From Candidatus Nanosynbacter sp. HMT-352 (GTDB lineage: Bacteria; Patescibacteriota; Saccharimonadia; Saccharimonadales; Saccharimonadaceae): a DNA stretch of 64,000 bases. The notes below the pieces were generated by a model. That model was not told the DNA's origin. It did no database searches and was given only the letters and a program-made list of their open reading frames with translations. Below are positions 54,057-63,353 of the stretch, piece after piece (within the stretch, counting starts at the first letter, position 1; the number at the start of each line of letters is the position of its first letter). The position numbers and the translations under genes are program-made. Location of the stretch: the NCBI RefSeq assembly GCF_022819385.1, contig NZ_CP089290.1:620001-684000 (forward strand). The letters are read 5' to 3'.

Positions 54057-54456
54057 AATTCTCCTCCAAAAAATCTTGCAAAATTATGCTAGCAGCCTCC
54101 GCATCAATCTCGCCCTTATCTTTAATTTTATTCCCCAATCTCTGCTCGGCCTGCACGCTCGTTAAAGATTCATCTTGAAAAACAATCTCTGTATCAAGCT
54201 CAATGTCTTCAAATTGCTTAACAAATTCTTCCACGAATTCCGTCTGCTTCGTTGGTTCACCAGATTGATTTCGCGGATAGCCCACTACGATCGTATCAAT
54301 ATCGTGCCTCAATACTAGTTCTGTTATTTCCTGGACGATATTTTCATTATTCTCCAACCAACCAAACGGCACAGCGATCTTCACTTGCGAATCCGCCATA
54401 GCCAAGCCAATTCGCCGCGACCCAACATCCAGCGCTAAAAAGTTTTTACTTGACAT
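54043..54456 (-). CDS. ruvX: RuvX/YqgF RNase H-fold nuclease
   Basis: 137 residues. RNase H-like fold: FLALDVGSRRIGLAMADS (first Asp), IVVGYPRNQSGEPTKQTEF, VFQDESLTSVQAEQRL and DAEAASIILQDFLE. Acts in 16S rRNA 5' processing or as a Holliday-junction resolvase candidate. Overlaps the upstream gene by 11 bases. Confidence 0.94.
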   Translation of the reverse strand: MSSKNFLALDVGSRRIGLAMADSQVKIAVPFGWLENNENIVQEITELVLRHDIDTIVVGYPRNQSGEPTKQTEFVEEFVKQFEDIELDTEIVFQDESLTSVQAEQRLGNKIKDKGEIDAEAASIILQDFLEENYENS

Positions 54457-56077
54457 CTTTTATCTTAAACTCGACATTAATTTTATTGATATCTTTTGGA
54501 ACAGATTTAACCCAGAATGGAGAGAATTTAACATCGACATCCTCAACACCTTCGATAGATTCAATAGCAGACTGAACCTCTCCGTAACTCTTGCCTTTGG
54601 CTTGATCCTTTACGTTCGCTTCTTTAATATCTGGGCCAACCTTGCCATTCGTAGTTAAGCGCACAGTCTGTGTATTATGCGCCCTAGAAAATTGCGAGAA
54701 CGCAACCTTGCTTACTCCATTGTCATAAATTCTCTGCGACTTCTTGCCAGAAATCTCCTCTTTAAGCTTTGCTTCCACAAAGTTCTTTAGCTCACTCTTA
54801 TCAATAGCCAACGCGCTGGCGGTAATTGTAGATTTCAGAGTTACAGCTCCAGTCGCCTCGCCATCCACGGCCACGCTCGAGCTAGGATCTGATCGATTTT
54901 CAACATAGCTTTCTGTTATAACCGTTGCCGAATCGCCGAATGATGACAACAACTGCTCTTTTAATCCATCAATCTTCTTTTCGCTCAGCTTGCTTTTTGC
55001 CGATTCTATATCACTAGCCGTCACAACCGTCGCAGTTTTATCAGTGCCGCCGCTAGTAGCAGACCGTAGCGACGCAGAAATATCATCAACCGAAATACTC
55101 ATACTGCCAGTTGCTGCATTATACTGAGCCCCGCCCTCACTGGCGGTAATAGACCCAGAAGCAGATCCCGGACATTTATATCCTGGACAGCTCCAACTCA
55201 ACGTAGCACCTGGGATAGTCACAGAAGAATTCAAAGTATAAGATAGCCCACTATTTTTCAAGATTGTGCCAGCTGAAATAGTCACACTACTTGACGACGA
55301 ATTACTGAAGACAACCACTCCGGTAGCTTTTTCTCCGACATTCTTCTTGCCCGTAGCAGAAAATTCAACACTAACCTCTTTAGCCAGCTCCTTTTTCACA
55401 GACTTAATGACATTAGATTTCGCGCTTGTAGTGGCTGTTTCATTCAAGCTGACGGTATCACTGACTGTCATACTAGTAGTCTTTGCTGAAATAATGACCG
55501 TGGCATGTGGAGCAAACCAAATTGCCCAAACCAAAAATATAATCAAAAGTAAGGTACTGCTGCCTATCAATAAGAACTTCTTACGGAATGTATTAAAATC
55601 AGGGACTTTTGGTTTTTTAACCATCTTTTTCAGAGAATCCAACCCCTTAGACTCCTTCTTGTTTGCGTCAGCTATAACATTATCTACAGCAGAGTCTTCA
55701 TCGGATTTCTTTGATCTTTTCGCAGAATCCGCCATATCCCCAACCGCCAGTTTGCCGCCATCAATCACATCATTGTCGTCATCAACTTTCAGAACTGGAA
55801 TCTCCGCAATTTCTGGCTTACTCTGAAGTGTTTTTGCAATAGGAATTTTCGCCGTTGCCGCCAATCCAGCCAAAACCGAATCATTCGTGATTAATACAAT
55901 TCTCTTATCTGCCGAAGTTGCCGCTCGAGCTAGTAATCGAATATTGACTGCACTCTGTAAAACGCCAATTCTTCGAGGCGGTACTAACGCAATAATTCTC
56001 TCTTTCGACGCCTTAATCTTACTAATTATCGTCGTAATGTCGTCTTCTACATCGATATAAATAACGTCTTTATTCAT
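54446..56077 (-). CDS. single-pass membrane protein, CPR-type
   Basis: 543 residues. Cytosolic region 1-165 begins MNKDVIYIDVEDDITTIISK and includes VPPRRIGVLQSAVNIRLLAR and an acidic/Lys linker; one membrane segment (about 168-190); a large outside part rich in Ser/Thr/Val strands (GEKATGVVVFSNSSSSSVTI) like baseplate-J/Ig-type folds. Located between an ftsA-like gene and ruvX, so an envelope or pilus-assembly role is plausible. No firm family name. Confidence 0.65.
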   Translation of the reverse strand: MNKDVIYIDVEDDITTIISKIKASKERIIALVPPRRIGVLQSAVNIRLLARAATSADKRIVLITNDSVLAGLAATAKIPIAKTLQSKPEIAEIPVLKVDDDNDVIDGGKLAVGDMADSAKRSKKSDEDSAVDNVIADANKKESKGLDSLKKMVKKPKVPDFNTFRKKFLLIGSSTLLLIIFLVWAIWFAPHATVIISAKTTSMTVSDTVSLNETATTSAKSNVIKSVKKELAKEVSVEFSATGKKNVGEKATGVVVFSNSSSSSVTISAGTILKNSGLSYTLNSSVTIPGATLSWSCPGYKCPGSASGSITASEGGAQYNAATGSMSISVDDISASLRSATSGGTDKTATVVTASDIESAKSKLSEKKIDGLKEQLLSSFGDSATVITESYVENRSDPSSSVAVDGEATGAVTLKSTITASALAIDKSELKNFVEAKLKEEISGKKSQRIYDNGVSKVAFSQFSRAHNTQTVRLTTNGKVGPDIKEANVKDQAKGKSYGEVQSAIESIEGVEDVDVKFSPFWVKSVPKDINKINVEFKIKDVK

Positions 56078-56078
56078 T

Positions 56079-57341
56079 TTAAATCTTTAACAACCTATTT
56101 ACTTTTTCAACTAAACTATTACCGTCTTGACTACCGATAATTGTATCATATCCAACTCGCAACAAGCCCATTGCGGTTACAAATGTGTGATCGCTAATGT
56201 CTCCGGTTTCGTCAACTATTCCTGTAATATCACTAGGATTGATATATTGAACTACTGGTTTCTTAGTAAAAGGCAAATCCTCTGGCCAGCGTCGAGTTTT
56301 CAGAGCTTCAGTAATTTTCTTTAGGCTCGATCCGCCACCACACAGTAAAATCCTATTCGGCAAATAATCGACATTATCAAAATCGCTCAGCGCCAATTCA
56401 ACGCCTGATAGCCAAACTTCCAAAGTCTTGTCGATCGCCGCGTCAACTTTTTTCTTTACGCTAGGCTTCAAATTCTCATTATCAATATTCAACTTCAGTT
56501 TTTCTGCATCTTTGAAGCTCAAATCCAGGTCGGCCGCAATAGTTCTAGTGAAACTTCGTCCACCAATGCCAAACATTTTTGTACCTTCGACTCCGCCGTC
56601 ATTAACAACTGCAATATCCGTCGTACCGCCACCAATGTCCGCTAGAATCGCCGTGAAATTGCTATCCGTGTCCGATCCCAAAACGCTCCTACTCACCGCA
56701 AATGGCTCGGCAGCCACAGCCACCAGATCCAGAGCAAGCTCGTCCGCAACCTTCTCCAGCGCGCCAATATGAACCATCGGAGCAAACGCCGTGTAAATCT
56801 GCACCGCCACATCTCGCCCCTGAAAACTAATCGGGTTCGAAACTTTATAGCCATCAATATGAATACTCACCAGCGCCGAGTTGACCAATTTCACCTCAAC
56901 ATCTTCATTGCCAGTTTCTAGTGCAATTTGAGCCTGAGCTTTTCCCTGAGCTCGCTCCTGGACTTTCTCAATGATAAATTCCATCTCGGCAATGTCTAGT
57001 GGCTTATTTGGCTGTGGTCTGCGATAGCGAATAGTATTCGTAACACCTTTGACCAGTTCACCCGCAATACCAATAACAACCCGCTTACCCTGAACGCCAG
57101 CTTGATCTTCAGCTTCAGACAGAGCCTCCTCGCAATTCGCCACAACCCCAGCAATATCAGCAATCGCACCGCTGTGCATATCGCCCATTTCCTGCTGTTT
57201 TCGACCAACGCCAATAATCTTCAGCTCGTCGTCTTTAACTTCAGCGATTAACGCCTTAACCACCTCCGTACCAATATCTAAGCTAACCAATAGTTCGCGA
57301 CTATCTTTATCAGACTTCTTCAACATGTCTTTCAATGCCAT
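56079..57341 (-). CDS. ftsA: FtsA-like actin-family ATPase
   Basis: 420 residues. Actin-fold blocks: LLVSLDIGTEVVKALIAEV (phosphate 1), ILADIGGGTTDIAVV (phosphate 2) and RILLCGGGSSLKKI (adenosine), plus an SHS2-type inserted domain. Most like FtsA, which tethers FtsZ to the membrane; the C-terminus VEKVNRLLKI could be the amphipathic helix. PilM is an alternative, as it shares this fold. A one-base gap links it to the next gene. Confidence 0.8.
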   Translation of the reverse strand: MALKDMLKKSDKDSRELLVSLDIGTEVVKALIAEVKDDELKIIGVGRKQQEMGDMHSGAIADIAGVVANCEEALSEAEDQAGVQGKRVVIGIAGELVKGVTNTIRYRRPQPNKPLDIAEMEFIIEKVQERAQGKAQAQIALETGNEDVEVKLVNSALVSIHIDGYKVSNPISFQGRDVAVQIYTAFAPMVHIGALEKVADELALDLVAVAAEPFAVSRSVLGSDTDSNFTAILADIGGGTTDIAVVNDGGVEGTKMFGIGGRSFTRTIAADLDLSFKDAEKLKLNIDNENLKPSVKKKVDAAIDKTLEVWLSGVELALSDFDNVDYLPNRILLCGGGSSLKKITEALKTRRWPEDLPFTKKPVVQYINPSDITGIVDETGDISDHTFVTAMGLLRVGYDTIIGSQDGNSLVEKVNRLLKI

Positions 57342-57390
57342 ATAATAAATATTATATAACGCTTGTGATTTTAGAGCAACAGTTAATTAT

Positions 57391-59274
57391 CTATCTTAAG
57401 ACAGCCTTGATTCGACGAATTCCAGCCGAACTAGATTCTTCTTTGGTGATTTTGAATCGCTTGCCATCTTCAGCCAAAACTCCAGTGTGCTCGACGTGCG
57501 GACCGCCGCAAACTTCAAAGCTAACAATGTTATCATCCTTGCCAATAGAATACACCTTAACTTCGTCGCCGTAACGCTCACCAAACGCGCCAATTGCACC
57601 CATGCTCAATGCCTCGCCTGTTGGATAAACAGCAAAACTAACTGGCAAATCTTCATCAATCCAAGCATTAATCTGATCTTCGACCGCCTGTTTTTCTTCT
57701 GGCGTCAATTTATCGTGATTAAAATCAAAGCGCAATCGATCGGCAGTAATATTGCTTCCGTGCTGCTGTAAATCTGGCGCATTCAAAACCTTACGCAACG
57801 CCGCACCCAACAAATGTGTCGCCGTGTGATATTTCAGATGAATAGAGTCATGACCTTCCAAACCGCCGCTAAATTGCCCCTTGCGAGCCGTCTTAGAGCG
57901 CTGCCTCTGCTCATTCATTTTCGCGGTAAATTCATCGCGCCAATTGTCCGAAAGTTTAATTCCTTGTTTATACGCCTCTTCCGTACTGAGCTCCACCGGG
58001 AAACCGAAAGTATCGTACAAAGTGAACAATTCTTCACCAGTCAAGCCATCGTCAATGTAGCGCTGCATTTGTCGCAAACCTTTTCTCAAAGTCTGACGAA
58101 AAGCTTTTTCTTCCTTAACGAGAACAGCAATTATATTATCGCGATTATTCTTCACCTCTGGAAAATCAGCTTCGTACAAATCAGCAATCGTCGGCACAAC
58201 TTCTTGCAGGAAATTCTGCTCGATACCCAAGTCAAAACTATAGCGAATTGCCCGACGGAGCAGACGACGCATTACATAGCCCTGCTCTTTATTACTTGGT
58301 GCACACCCATCAACAGCCATAAACGTCGCAGCCCTCAAATGGTCAGCGATCACTCGCATACTTTCGGTGTGTGAAGTGTAATCCTTGCCACTCAGATCTT
58401 GCAGCTTTTCAATAATCGGCCAGAGCAAGCTAATCTTAAAGACGTCAGGATCATTATTTACTGCAGCCGCAATTCGCTCAAGTCCAGATCCATGGTCAAT
58501 ATTTGGCTTATCAAGTGGCTCAAATTTTCCCTCGGCAACTTTTTTATACGCCATAAATACGTTATTGCCGATCTCCATAAATCGACCACAATCACAGTTC
58601 GGATGACAATTTTCACCAAATTTTGGATCGTGCTCAATGAAATCAAACTCATAAAACATCTCACTATCTGGACCACACGGATCACCAATCGGAGTAGTTT
58701 CTGGACCGCCATTACGACTCCACCAGTTTTTACTGCCGTCATAAAAGAAAATTCTTTCACCTGGATTTACACCACGTGCCGCGCCCTGCTCTTCGCTACC
58801 GATGTCCGCCATTTTTGCATCGATGCCCTTTTCTGCAAACTTTTTCTGCCACAATTTAGCCGCTTCAACATCTTTCTCAATATTATATTCCGGCGCACCA
58901 ATAAAACACGTTACATACAATCTCTGCGGATCAAGACCAATTTCCTCAGTCAAAAACGTCCACATCCAGCCAATTTGCTCTTCCTTAAAATAGTCGCCCA
59001 AACTCCAGTTTCCAAGCATCTCAAAAAACGTTGTATGGCGATTATCGCCAATGTCGTCAATGTCCTGCGCTCGCAAACACGTTTGAGAATCGGCAATTCT
59101 CTTACCTTCGGGGTGCGCCTCACCAAGCAAGTACGGAATCATCGGCTGCATTCCGGCGCCCGTAAATAAAGTCGTCGGGTCATTAGTTAAAATCAACGGC
59201 GCACGCTCAACAACGGCGTGACCTTGTTTTTTATAAAATTCAAGATATTTACTACGTATTTTTTGGGCATTCAT
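57391..59274 (-). CDS. alaS: alanyl-tRNA synthetase, short form
   Basis: 627 residues from ATG 59274, seven bases after TATAAT; 59343 is only the open-frame limit. Class II catalytic domain (1-240) with motif 2 HTTFFEMLGNWSLGDYF, tRNA-recognition helices, and editing domain with YHTATHLLG (H-x3-H) and EVCGGPHVEHTG (C-x3-H) near 515 and 595. The C-Ala dimerisation domain of standard AlaS (about 875 residues) is absent. Confidence 0.96.
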   Translation of the reverse strand: MNAQKIRSKYLEFYKKQGHAVVERAPLILTNDPTTLFTGAGMQPMIPYLLGEAHPEGKRIADSQTCLRAQDIDDIGDNRHTTFFEMLGNWSLGDYFKEEQIGWMWTFLTEEIGLDPQRLYVTCFIGAPEYNIEKDVEAAKLWQKKFAEKGIDAKMADIGSEEQGAARGVNPGERIFFYDGSKNWWSRNGGPETTPIGDPCGPDSEMFYEFDFIEHDPKFGENCHPNCDCGRFMEIGNNVFMAYKKVAEGKFEPLDKPNIDHGSGLERIAAAVNNDPDVFKISLLWPIIEKLQDLSGKDYTSHTESMRVIADHLRAATFMAVDGCAPSNKEQGYVMRRLLRRAIRYSFDLGIEQNFLQEVVPTIADLYEADFPEVKNNRDNIIAVLVKEEKAFRQTLRKGLRQMQRYIDDGLTGEELFTLYDTFGFPVELSTEEAYKQGIKLSDNWRDEFTAKMNEQRQRSKTARKGQFSGGLEGHDSIHLKYHTATHLLGAALRKVLNAPDLQQHGSNITADRLRFDFNHDKLTPEEKQAVEDQINAWIDEDLPVSFAVYPTGEALSMGAIGAFGERYGDEVKVYSIGKDDNIVSFEVCGGPHVEHTGVLAEDGKRFKITKEESSSAGIRRIKAVLR

Positions 59275-59290
59275 GAGTGTTATTATACCA

Positions 59291-59320
59291 TAAAATAACC
59301 CCACCTTACAGATGGGGTTT
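59291..59320 (-). terminator. terminator of rpsP
   Basis: AACCCCA / TGGGGTT stem, 9-base loop, with T-rich tail on the minus strand. The alaS -10 (59282-59287) follows directly. Confidence 0.75.
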
Positions 59321-59347
59321 ATAGGCCAAATCGCCAATCTCAACAGA

Positions 59348-59695
59348 TTATTCAGCTACTTCTTCAGCTGGCTCTTCTTTTGGTTGATTCTTGCGAAGCT
59401 TTTCTGGATTGCGGATGGCTTTGTGCTTGTCAGCTGAGACTTCCTTAACCCACTTTGGCAATTTAACGCCAGCTTCTTTCAATAATTTAACTACGCGTGG
59501 TGTTGGCTGTGCGCCATTGTCCAAATATTTCTGAGCCAATTCAACTTGGATATTTGATTCTTTAGTGTGTGGGTTGTAGCTACCGACATAAGCGACTACA
59601 CGACCGCTTGATGGATGACGATGTGCTTCTTGTACCGCCAAGCGATATACTGGATAACCTTTGCGACCCAAACGTTGCAAACGAATTGCTAGCAT
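59348..59695 (-). CDS. rpsP: ribosomal protein bS16
   Basis: 115 residues. Family start MLAIRLQRLGRKGYPVYRLA, then GRVVAYVGSYNPHTKE and NGAQPTPRVVKLLKEAG. The C-terminal 30 residues are a Lys/Glu-rich tail. RBS GGAAGAA. It stands alone rather than with rimM, trmD and rplS. Confidence 0.95.
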   Translation of the reverse strand: MLAIRLQRLGRKGYPVYRLAVQEAHRHPSSGRVVAYVGSYNPHTKESNIQVELAQKYLDNGAQPTPRVVKLLKEAGVKLPKWVKEVSADKHKAIRNPEKLRKNQPKEEPAEEVAE

Positions 59696-59771
59696 AAAAT
59701 TAATTCTTCCTTTAACTCTACGTTTTATTATTCCTTACTTTAGAACAGTTTACACTATTTTTCCTATAACG

Positions 59772-60824
59772 TCAATCTGTTTTCACGATTCCGCCACCCA
59801 AACATTCATCGCCGTCATATATTACCGCCGATTGACCCGCGGCTACGGCACGCTCCGGAGCAGAAAGGTGCACAATATCTCCGTCAATTTTCGCGTCGAA
59901 TAAAGTGCCTCGATGACGCAACCGAACCTGCACATTTTTATCTTTGTGTGGTACTTGATTAATCCAATGAATATCCGCCAATCTAAGTTCTTTTCGCCAC
60001 AAGCTTTCATTGTCAATTGAGCGCGACACGTAAACTTCATTTTTCTCCATATCCTTGCCTACAACATAATAAGGTAATCCACCGCCGACGTTCAGCCCAT
60101 GACGCTGACCAAGCGTATAAAAAATTGCGCCGTCATGTTTACCGACGACAAATCCCGTCTGCTGATCAATAATATTTCCTGGCGCAGTTTTAACATATTC
60201 CGACAAAAACTCACGAATTCCAACTTGCCCAACAAAACAGATTCCCATTGATTCCTTTTTGCTAGCCGTCCACAAACCGCGCTCTTTTGCCATTTCGCGA
60301 ACTTCCGCCTTAGTAAAATCGCCCAGCGGAAATATGGTTTTTGACAAAGCCTCCGAAGTCACTCGATATAAGAAATATGTTTGGTCTTTATTATCATCAC
60401 GAGCGCGTAATAATTTGGCTGACGAAGACGATTCATGGGCAACGCGCGCATAATGCCCTGTCGCGATATAATCCGCTCCAGCCGCCAACGAAGCCTTCAA
60501 AAATATCTTAAACTTCACTTCTTGATTACACATAATATCTGGGTTTGGCGTGCGACCTGCTTGATATTCGCGAATCATATAATCGACAACGTTTTGCTTA
60601 TATTCTTTCTGGAAATCAAAAACTCGAAAATCAATGCCCAAGCCAACCGCCACACGCTTGGCGTCAGCAACATCTTCCGCCCACGGACAATGCATTCCAG
60701 GAAGATCTTCCGACCAGTTTTTCATATAAACACCCGTTACGTCATAGCCCTGCTCAACTAAAAGTGCCGCAGCCACAGAAGAATCTACGCCGCCCGACAT
60801 TCCAACAAAAACTTTCTTACTCAT
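59772..60824 (-). CDS. mnmA: tRNA-specific 2-thiouridylase MnmA
   Basis: 350 residues. Makes s2U34 in tRNA-Lys, Glu and Gln. PP-loop GMSGGVDSSVAA, tRNA contacts, first catalytic Cys in NPDIMCNQEVKF, second in SMGICFVGQVG. Its ATG overlaps the stop of the DUF218 gene by 4 bases, and a cysteine desulfurase for its sulfur lies upstream in the same operon. Confidence 0.96.
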   Translation of the reverse strand: MSKKVFVGMSGGVDSSVAAALLVEQGYDVTGVYMKNWSEDLPGMHCPWAEDVADAKRVAVGLGIDFRVFDFQKEYKQNVVDYMIREYQAGRTPNPDIMCNQEVKFKIFLKASLAAGADYIATGHYARVAHESSSSAKLLRARDDNKDQTYFLYRVTSEALSKTIFPLGDFTKAEVREMAKERGLWTASKKESMGICFVGQVGIREFLSEYVKTAPGNIIDQQTGFVVGKHDGAIFYTLGQRHGLNVGGGLPYYVVGKDMEKNEVYVSRSIDNESLWRKELRLADIHWINQVPHKDKNVQVRLRHRGTLFDAKIDGDIVHLSAPERAVAAGQSAVIYDGDECLGGGIVKTD

Positions 60825-61417
60825 CTGGACAGCCCCAGGGCGAATAGCCCAATTCTCATTAATTCACCCATTGCCAACCACCAGCCCCACGGCGTTAACC
60901 ACCACCACGAGCTCCAGTTTTTATCAGAAGCAACAGGATGACTACGGATTTTGACGTTATTAAACTGCGCTGAAAATTCGAGTTGCGCACGACGCATATG
61001 ATAACCACTCGTCACCAAAATCACATCTTCAATTTTTCGCGAATCGACAATTTTCTTCACTTCAGTGGCGTTTTGCCTGGTCGTCTCGGAAGACTCGTCC
61101 ATAACAATGGCTTTCTCAGGAACGCCGCTATTAATCGCTCGCTGGTACATAGCTTTAGCGTTGGACGGACCAGTCTTATCGGCCGCCGCACCCGACACAA
61201 CAATCAACGGCGCCCAGCCTTCTTTATATAGTTTAATAGCCTCGTCGGTTCGCGCATTCGTATCACCACCGCTGACAACAACTATTGCATCAGCCCTACG
61301 GCAATCGCCTTCGCCCACGCCTTGACATTTTCCCAAATCATTCGGCGACAAATATGTGCTAAGTCCAAAAATCACCAAAGCAGCAAAAATCATCAAGCCA
61401 ACTAGTTTATGGATCAT
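60821..61417 (-). CDS. YdcF/SanA-like DUF218 membrane protein
   Basis: 198 residues with an N-terminal anchor (about 5-23). DUF218 blocks: ADAIVVVSGGDTNARTDEAI, PLIVVSGAAADKTG, ESSETTRQNATEVKKIV and VILVTSGYHMRRAQ. Envelope-related family, possibly a nucleotide- or lipid-II-linked enzyme. Overlaps both neighbours by 4 bases. Confidence 0.88.
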   Translation of the reverse strand: MIHKLVGLMIFAALVIFGLSTYLSPNDLGKCQGVGEGDCRRADAIVVVSGGDTNARTDEAIKLYKEGWAPLIVVSGAAADKTGPSNAKAMYQRAINSGVPEKAIVMDESSETTRQNATEVKKIVDSRKIEDVILVTSGYHMRRAQLEFSAQFNNVKIRSHPVASDKNWSSWWWLTPWGWWLAMGELMRIGLFALGLSR

Positions 61418-62571
61418 CGACGAGTCCTCTTCATTTCCGCTTGCACAGCTTCGATGATAAATTCGCCAGCTCGCTTTATATTCTCATCATTGTTCAACTT
61501 GCCTAAGGTAAGCCTTAGACTTCCGTCAATCTCTGATTCGCTCAGACCAACACTCGCTAGTACATGAGAACGCGTTCCAGAATTAGCCGCGCAAGCACTA
61601 CCCGTAGCCACTAGAACTCCACGAGATTCTAACAAAAACACCAATCTTTCAGCATCAACTCCAGGAAATGATATATTCAAAAAACTCACCAAACTTTTTT
61701 TCATATCTGATGATATCAACACATCAGGAAAAGCTTGCCTCAAATCTTTTACCAAATTTTCCCGCAACTTTCGCAGTCGCTTCACTTCAGCAGAACGTCG
61801 TTTTTGTGCCAATTCCAAAGCAGTCGCAAACCCAACCACGCCAGCAACATTTTCAGTTCCGCTGCGCAACCCCAATTCTTGACCGCCACCAAAAATATTC
61901 GCTTTCAACGTAACGCCAGGTCGCACCCACAATAAACCAACTTGCTTTGGACCGTAAACTTTCGCCGCAGATAATGTCAATAAATCAACGCACAGCCTTT
62001 TAATCTTCACGTCAATTAAAGCCGCCGCCTGCGAAGCGTCTGTATGAAAAATCAACGGCAAAGATTCATTATTTTCTTGGCGCCTAAGTCGCTCGGCTTT
62101 TACGATTTCCGCAATTTCTTCAATTGGCTGGATGTAGCCCAGCTCATGATTCACCAGCGCAACACTAACAAATCCAATGTCTGGCGTTAACATTTTTTTA
62201 ACCACATTCGGGTCTATTCGTCCATTTTTCATTGGCGGAATTAGCTTCACTTCCGAACGCGCTTTTGCGGAATTAATCACCGAATCATGCTCAATTGCCG
62301 AAATTAAACTTACGCCATTTGCTGCATTAAACGCCAAATTGACAGACTCAGTTGCTCCAGCCGTCATTATCAATTCATCAGCCATCACACCCAAGCAGCG
62401 CGCCAGCCGAGCCTTCGCGTCTTGATATTCACGCTTTGTAAATATTGCTGGAGCGTACGGACTAGACGGATTGAAAAACTTTTCAGAAAAATATGGCAAC
62501 ATCGCATCAATCACCAACGGATCCATTGGCGTAGCAGCAGCATGATCAAGATAGATATAGTCTTTATTCAC
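61414..62571 (-). CDS. cysteine desulfurase
   Basis: 385 residues, class V aminotransferase fold, PLP-dependent. YLDHAAATPMDPLVIDAML start, PLP-stacking His in SAIEHDSVINSA, FHTDASQAA, PLP Lys in LSAAKVYGPK, and the loop Cys in GSACAANSG that carries persulfide. The residue before the PLP lysine is Ala where NifS/IscS have His. No iscU, iscA or sufBCD near it; the operon with mnmA suggests tRNA thiolation. Confidence 0.93.
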   Translation of the reverse strand: MNKDYIYLDHAAATPMDPLVIDAMLPYFSEKFFNPSSPYAPAIFTKREYQDAKARLARCLGVMADELIMTAGATESVNLAFNAANGVSLISAIEHDSVINSAKARSEVKLIPPMKNGRIDPNVVKKMLTPDIGFVSVALVNHELGYIQPIEEIAEIVKAERLRRQENNESLPLIFHTDASQAAALIDVKIKRLCVDLLTLSAAKVYGPKQVGLLWVRPGVTLKANIFGGGQELGLRSGTENVAGVVGFATALELAQKRRSAEVKRLRKLRENLVKDLRQAFPDVLISSDMKKSLVSFLNISFPGVDAERLVFLLESRGVLVATGSACAANSGTRSHVLASVGLSESEIDGSLRLTLGKLNNDENIKRAGEFIIEAVQAEMKRTRR

Positions 62572-62583
62572 TTTTTTATTATA

Positions 62584-63021
62584 TCAAAGCGGCCGACCGG
62601 TTTGCGGATCTTTCTTATACAATTGTCGAGAAACTCGCTCGTAATATTCCTTAGTTGCCAAGACAAAATTCTGAAGCTCGTCGCCCTCCAAATAGCTATA
62701 TCTATAATTCGGCTGAATCTTCAAAATTCCCTTTGGTTGCACTTCATAACGCGTCGTCAATTCTTGCCGACCACCCTTACCGTCAGCAACTTCTTCATAC
62801 CAAATCCAGGTATCTTTATCTAAATTAAAAAATTCTCGTCGCGCAACATACGCCGGCTTCTCGCCAAAAATTGTTGCGCCAATTTCACTTTCCAATTGGA
62901 TTAGTTCGCGCTCGGTAAATTTCTTTAATGGACGATCTTTTTTACGGAATTTCAACAAAGACACCGCGTCACTATCATCAGCAAAAACCAAACTCCGTAC
63001 TTTTTTCAAAAGCTTAGTCAC
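62584..63021 (-). CDS. hypothetical protein, Saccharibacteria-type
   Basis: 145 residues, basic N-terminus (KLLKKVRSL), then FTERELIQLESEIGATIFGE and ARREFFNLDKDTWIWYEEVA, ending in YYERVSRQLYKKDPQTGRPL. No membrane segment. Not a family I can name. Its ATG overlaps the previous stop by 4 bases, in the tatD-mnmA operon. Confidence 0.6.
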   Translation of the reverse strand: MTKLLKKVRSLVFADDSDAVSLLKFRKKDRPLKKFTERELIQLESEIGATIFGEKPAYVARREFFNLDKDTWIWYEEVADGKGGRQELTTRYEVQPKGILKIQPNYRYSYLEGDELQNFVLATKEYYERVSRQLYKKDPQTGRPL

Positions 63022-63353
63022 TCGCAGATCTCCTTGGTTTTATATTCACGTAAGCGTTGGAGTGAATTACCGATTGCCTGCACAGTTTCAAGCGGACTGT
63101 TGTTAATGTAGTCAAGACTTTTTCCATAGCTACCAAGTGCTTGATTACAGAAATCAACCGCCCCATTATCAGCAAAGTCCATCTTAATATCAATCGCAGT
63201 CTTCCCCAATTCAGGGTTCACCTTAGAGTTATCGCGTTGCTCGGCGTCAGAAAAAATAGCGGCAAGTTTTTCGCGAGCTTCTTTTTTGCGAGATTCAATT
63301 TCAGGTGTTTTTGTAACACATTCCGGCGTACTATTCATTTTCTCCACTTTCAA
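63018..63353 (-). CDS. hypothetical protein
   Basis: 111 residues, charged and mostly helical (EIESRKKEAREKLAAIFSDA), three cysteines at the ends and the middle (CVTK, FCNQ, EICE). No known family. Overlaps tatD and the next gene by 4 bases on each side. Confidence 0.55.
   Translation of the reverse strand: MKVEKMNSTPECVTKTPEIESRKKEAREKLAAIFSDAEQRDNSKVNPELGKTAIDIKMDFADNGAVDFCNQALGSYGKSLDYINNSPLETVQAIGNSLQRLREYKTKEICE

Noticed and set aside
55266..55826. Plus-strand open frame of 186 codons within the CPR membrane-protein gene
   Set aside because: Antisense shadow of a gene that is coupled to ftsA-like and ruvX.
58399..59169. Plus-strand open frame of 256 codons opposite alaS
   Set aside because: Antisense to a well-identified gene; composition is low in protein-like features and no start signals are present.
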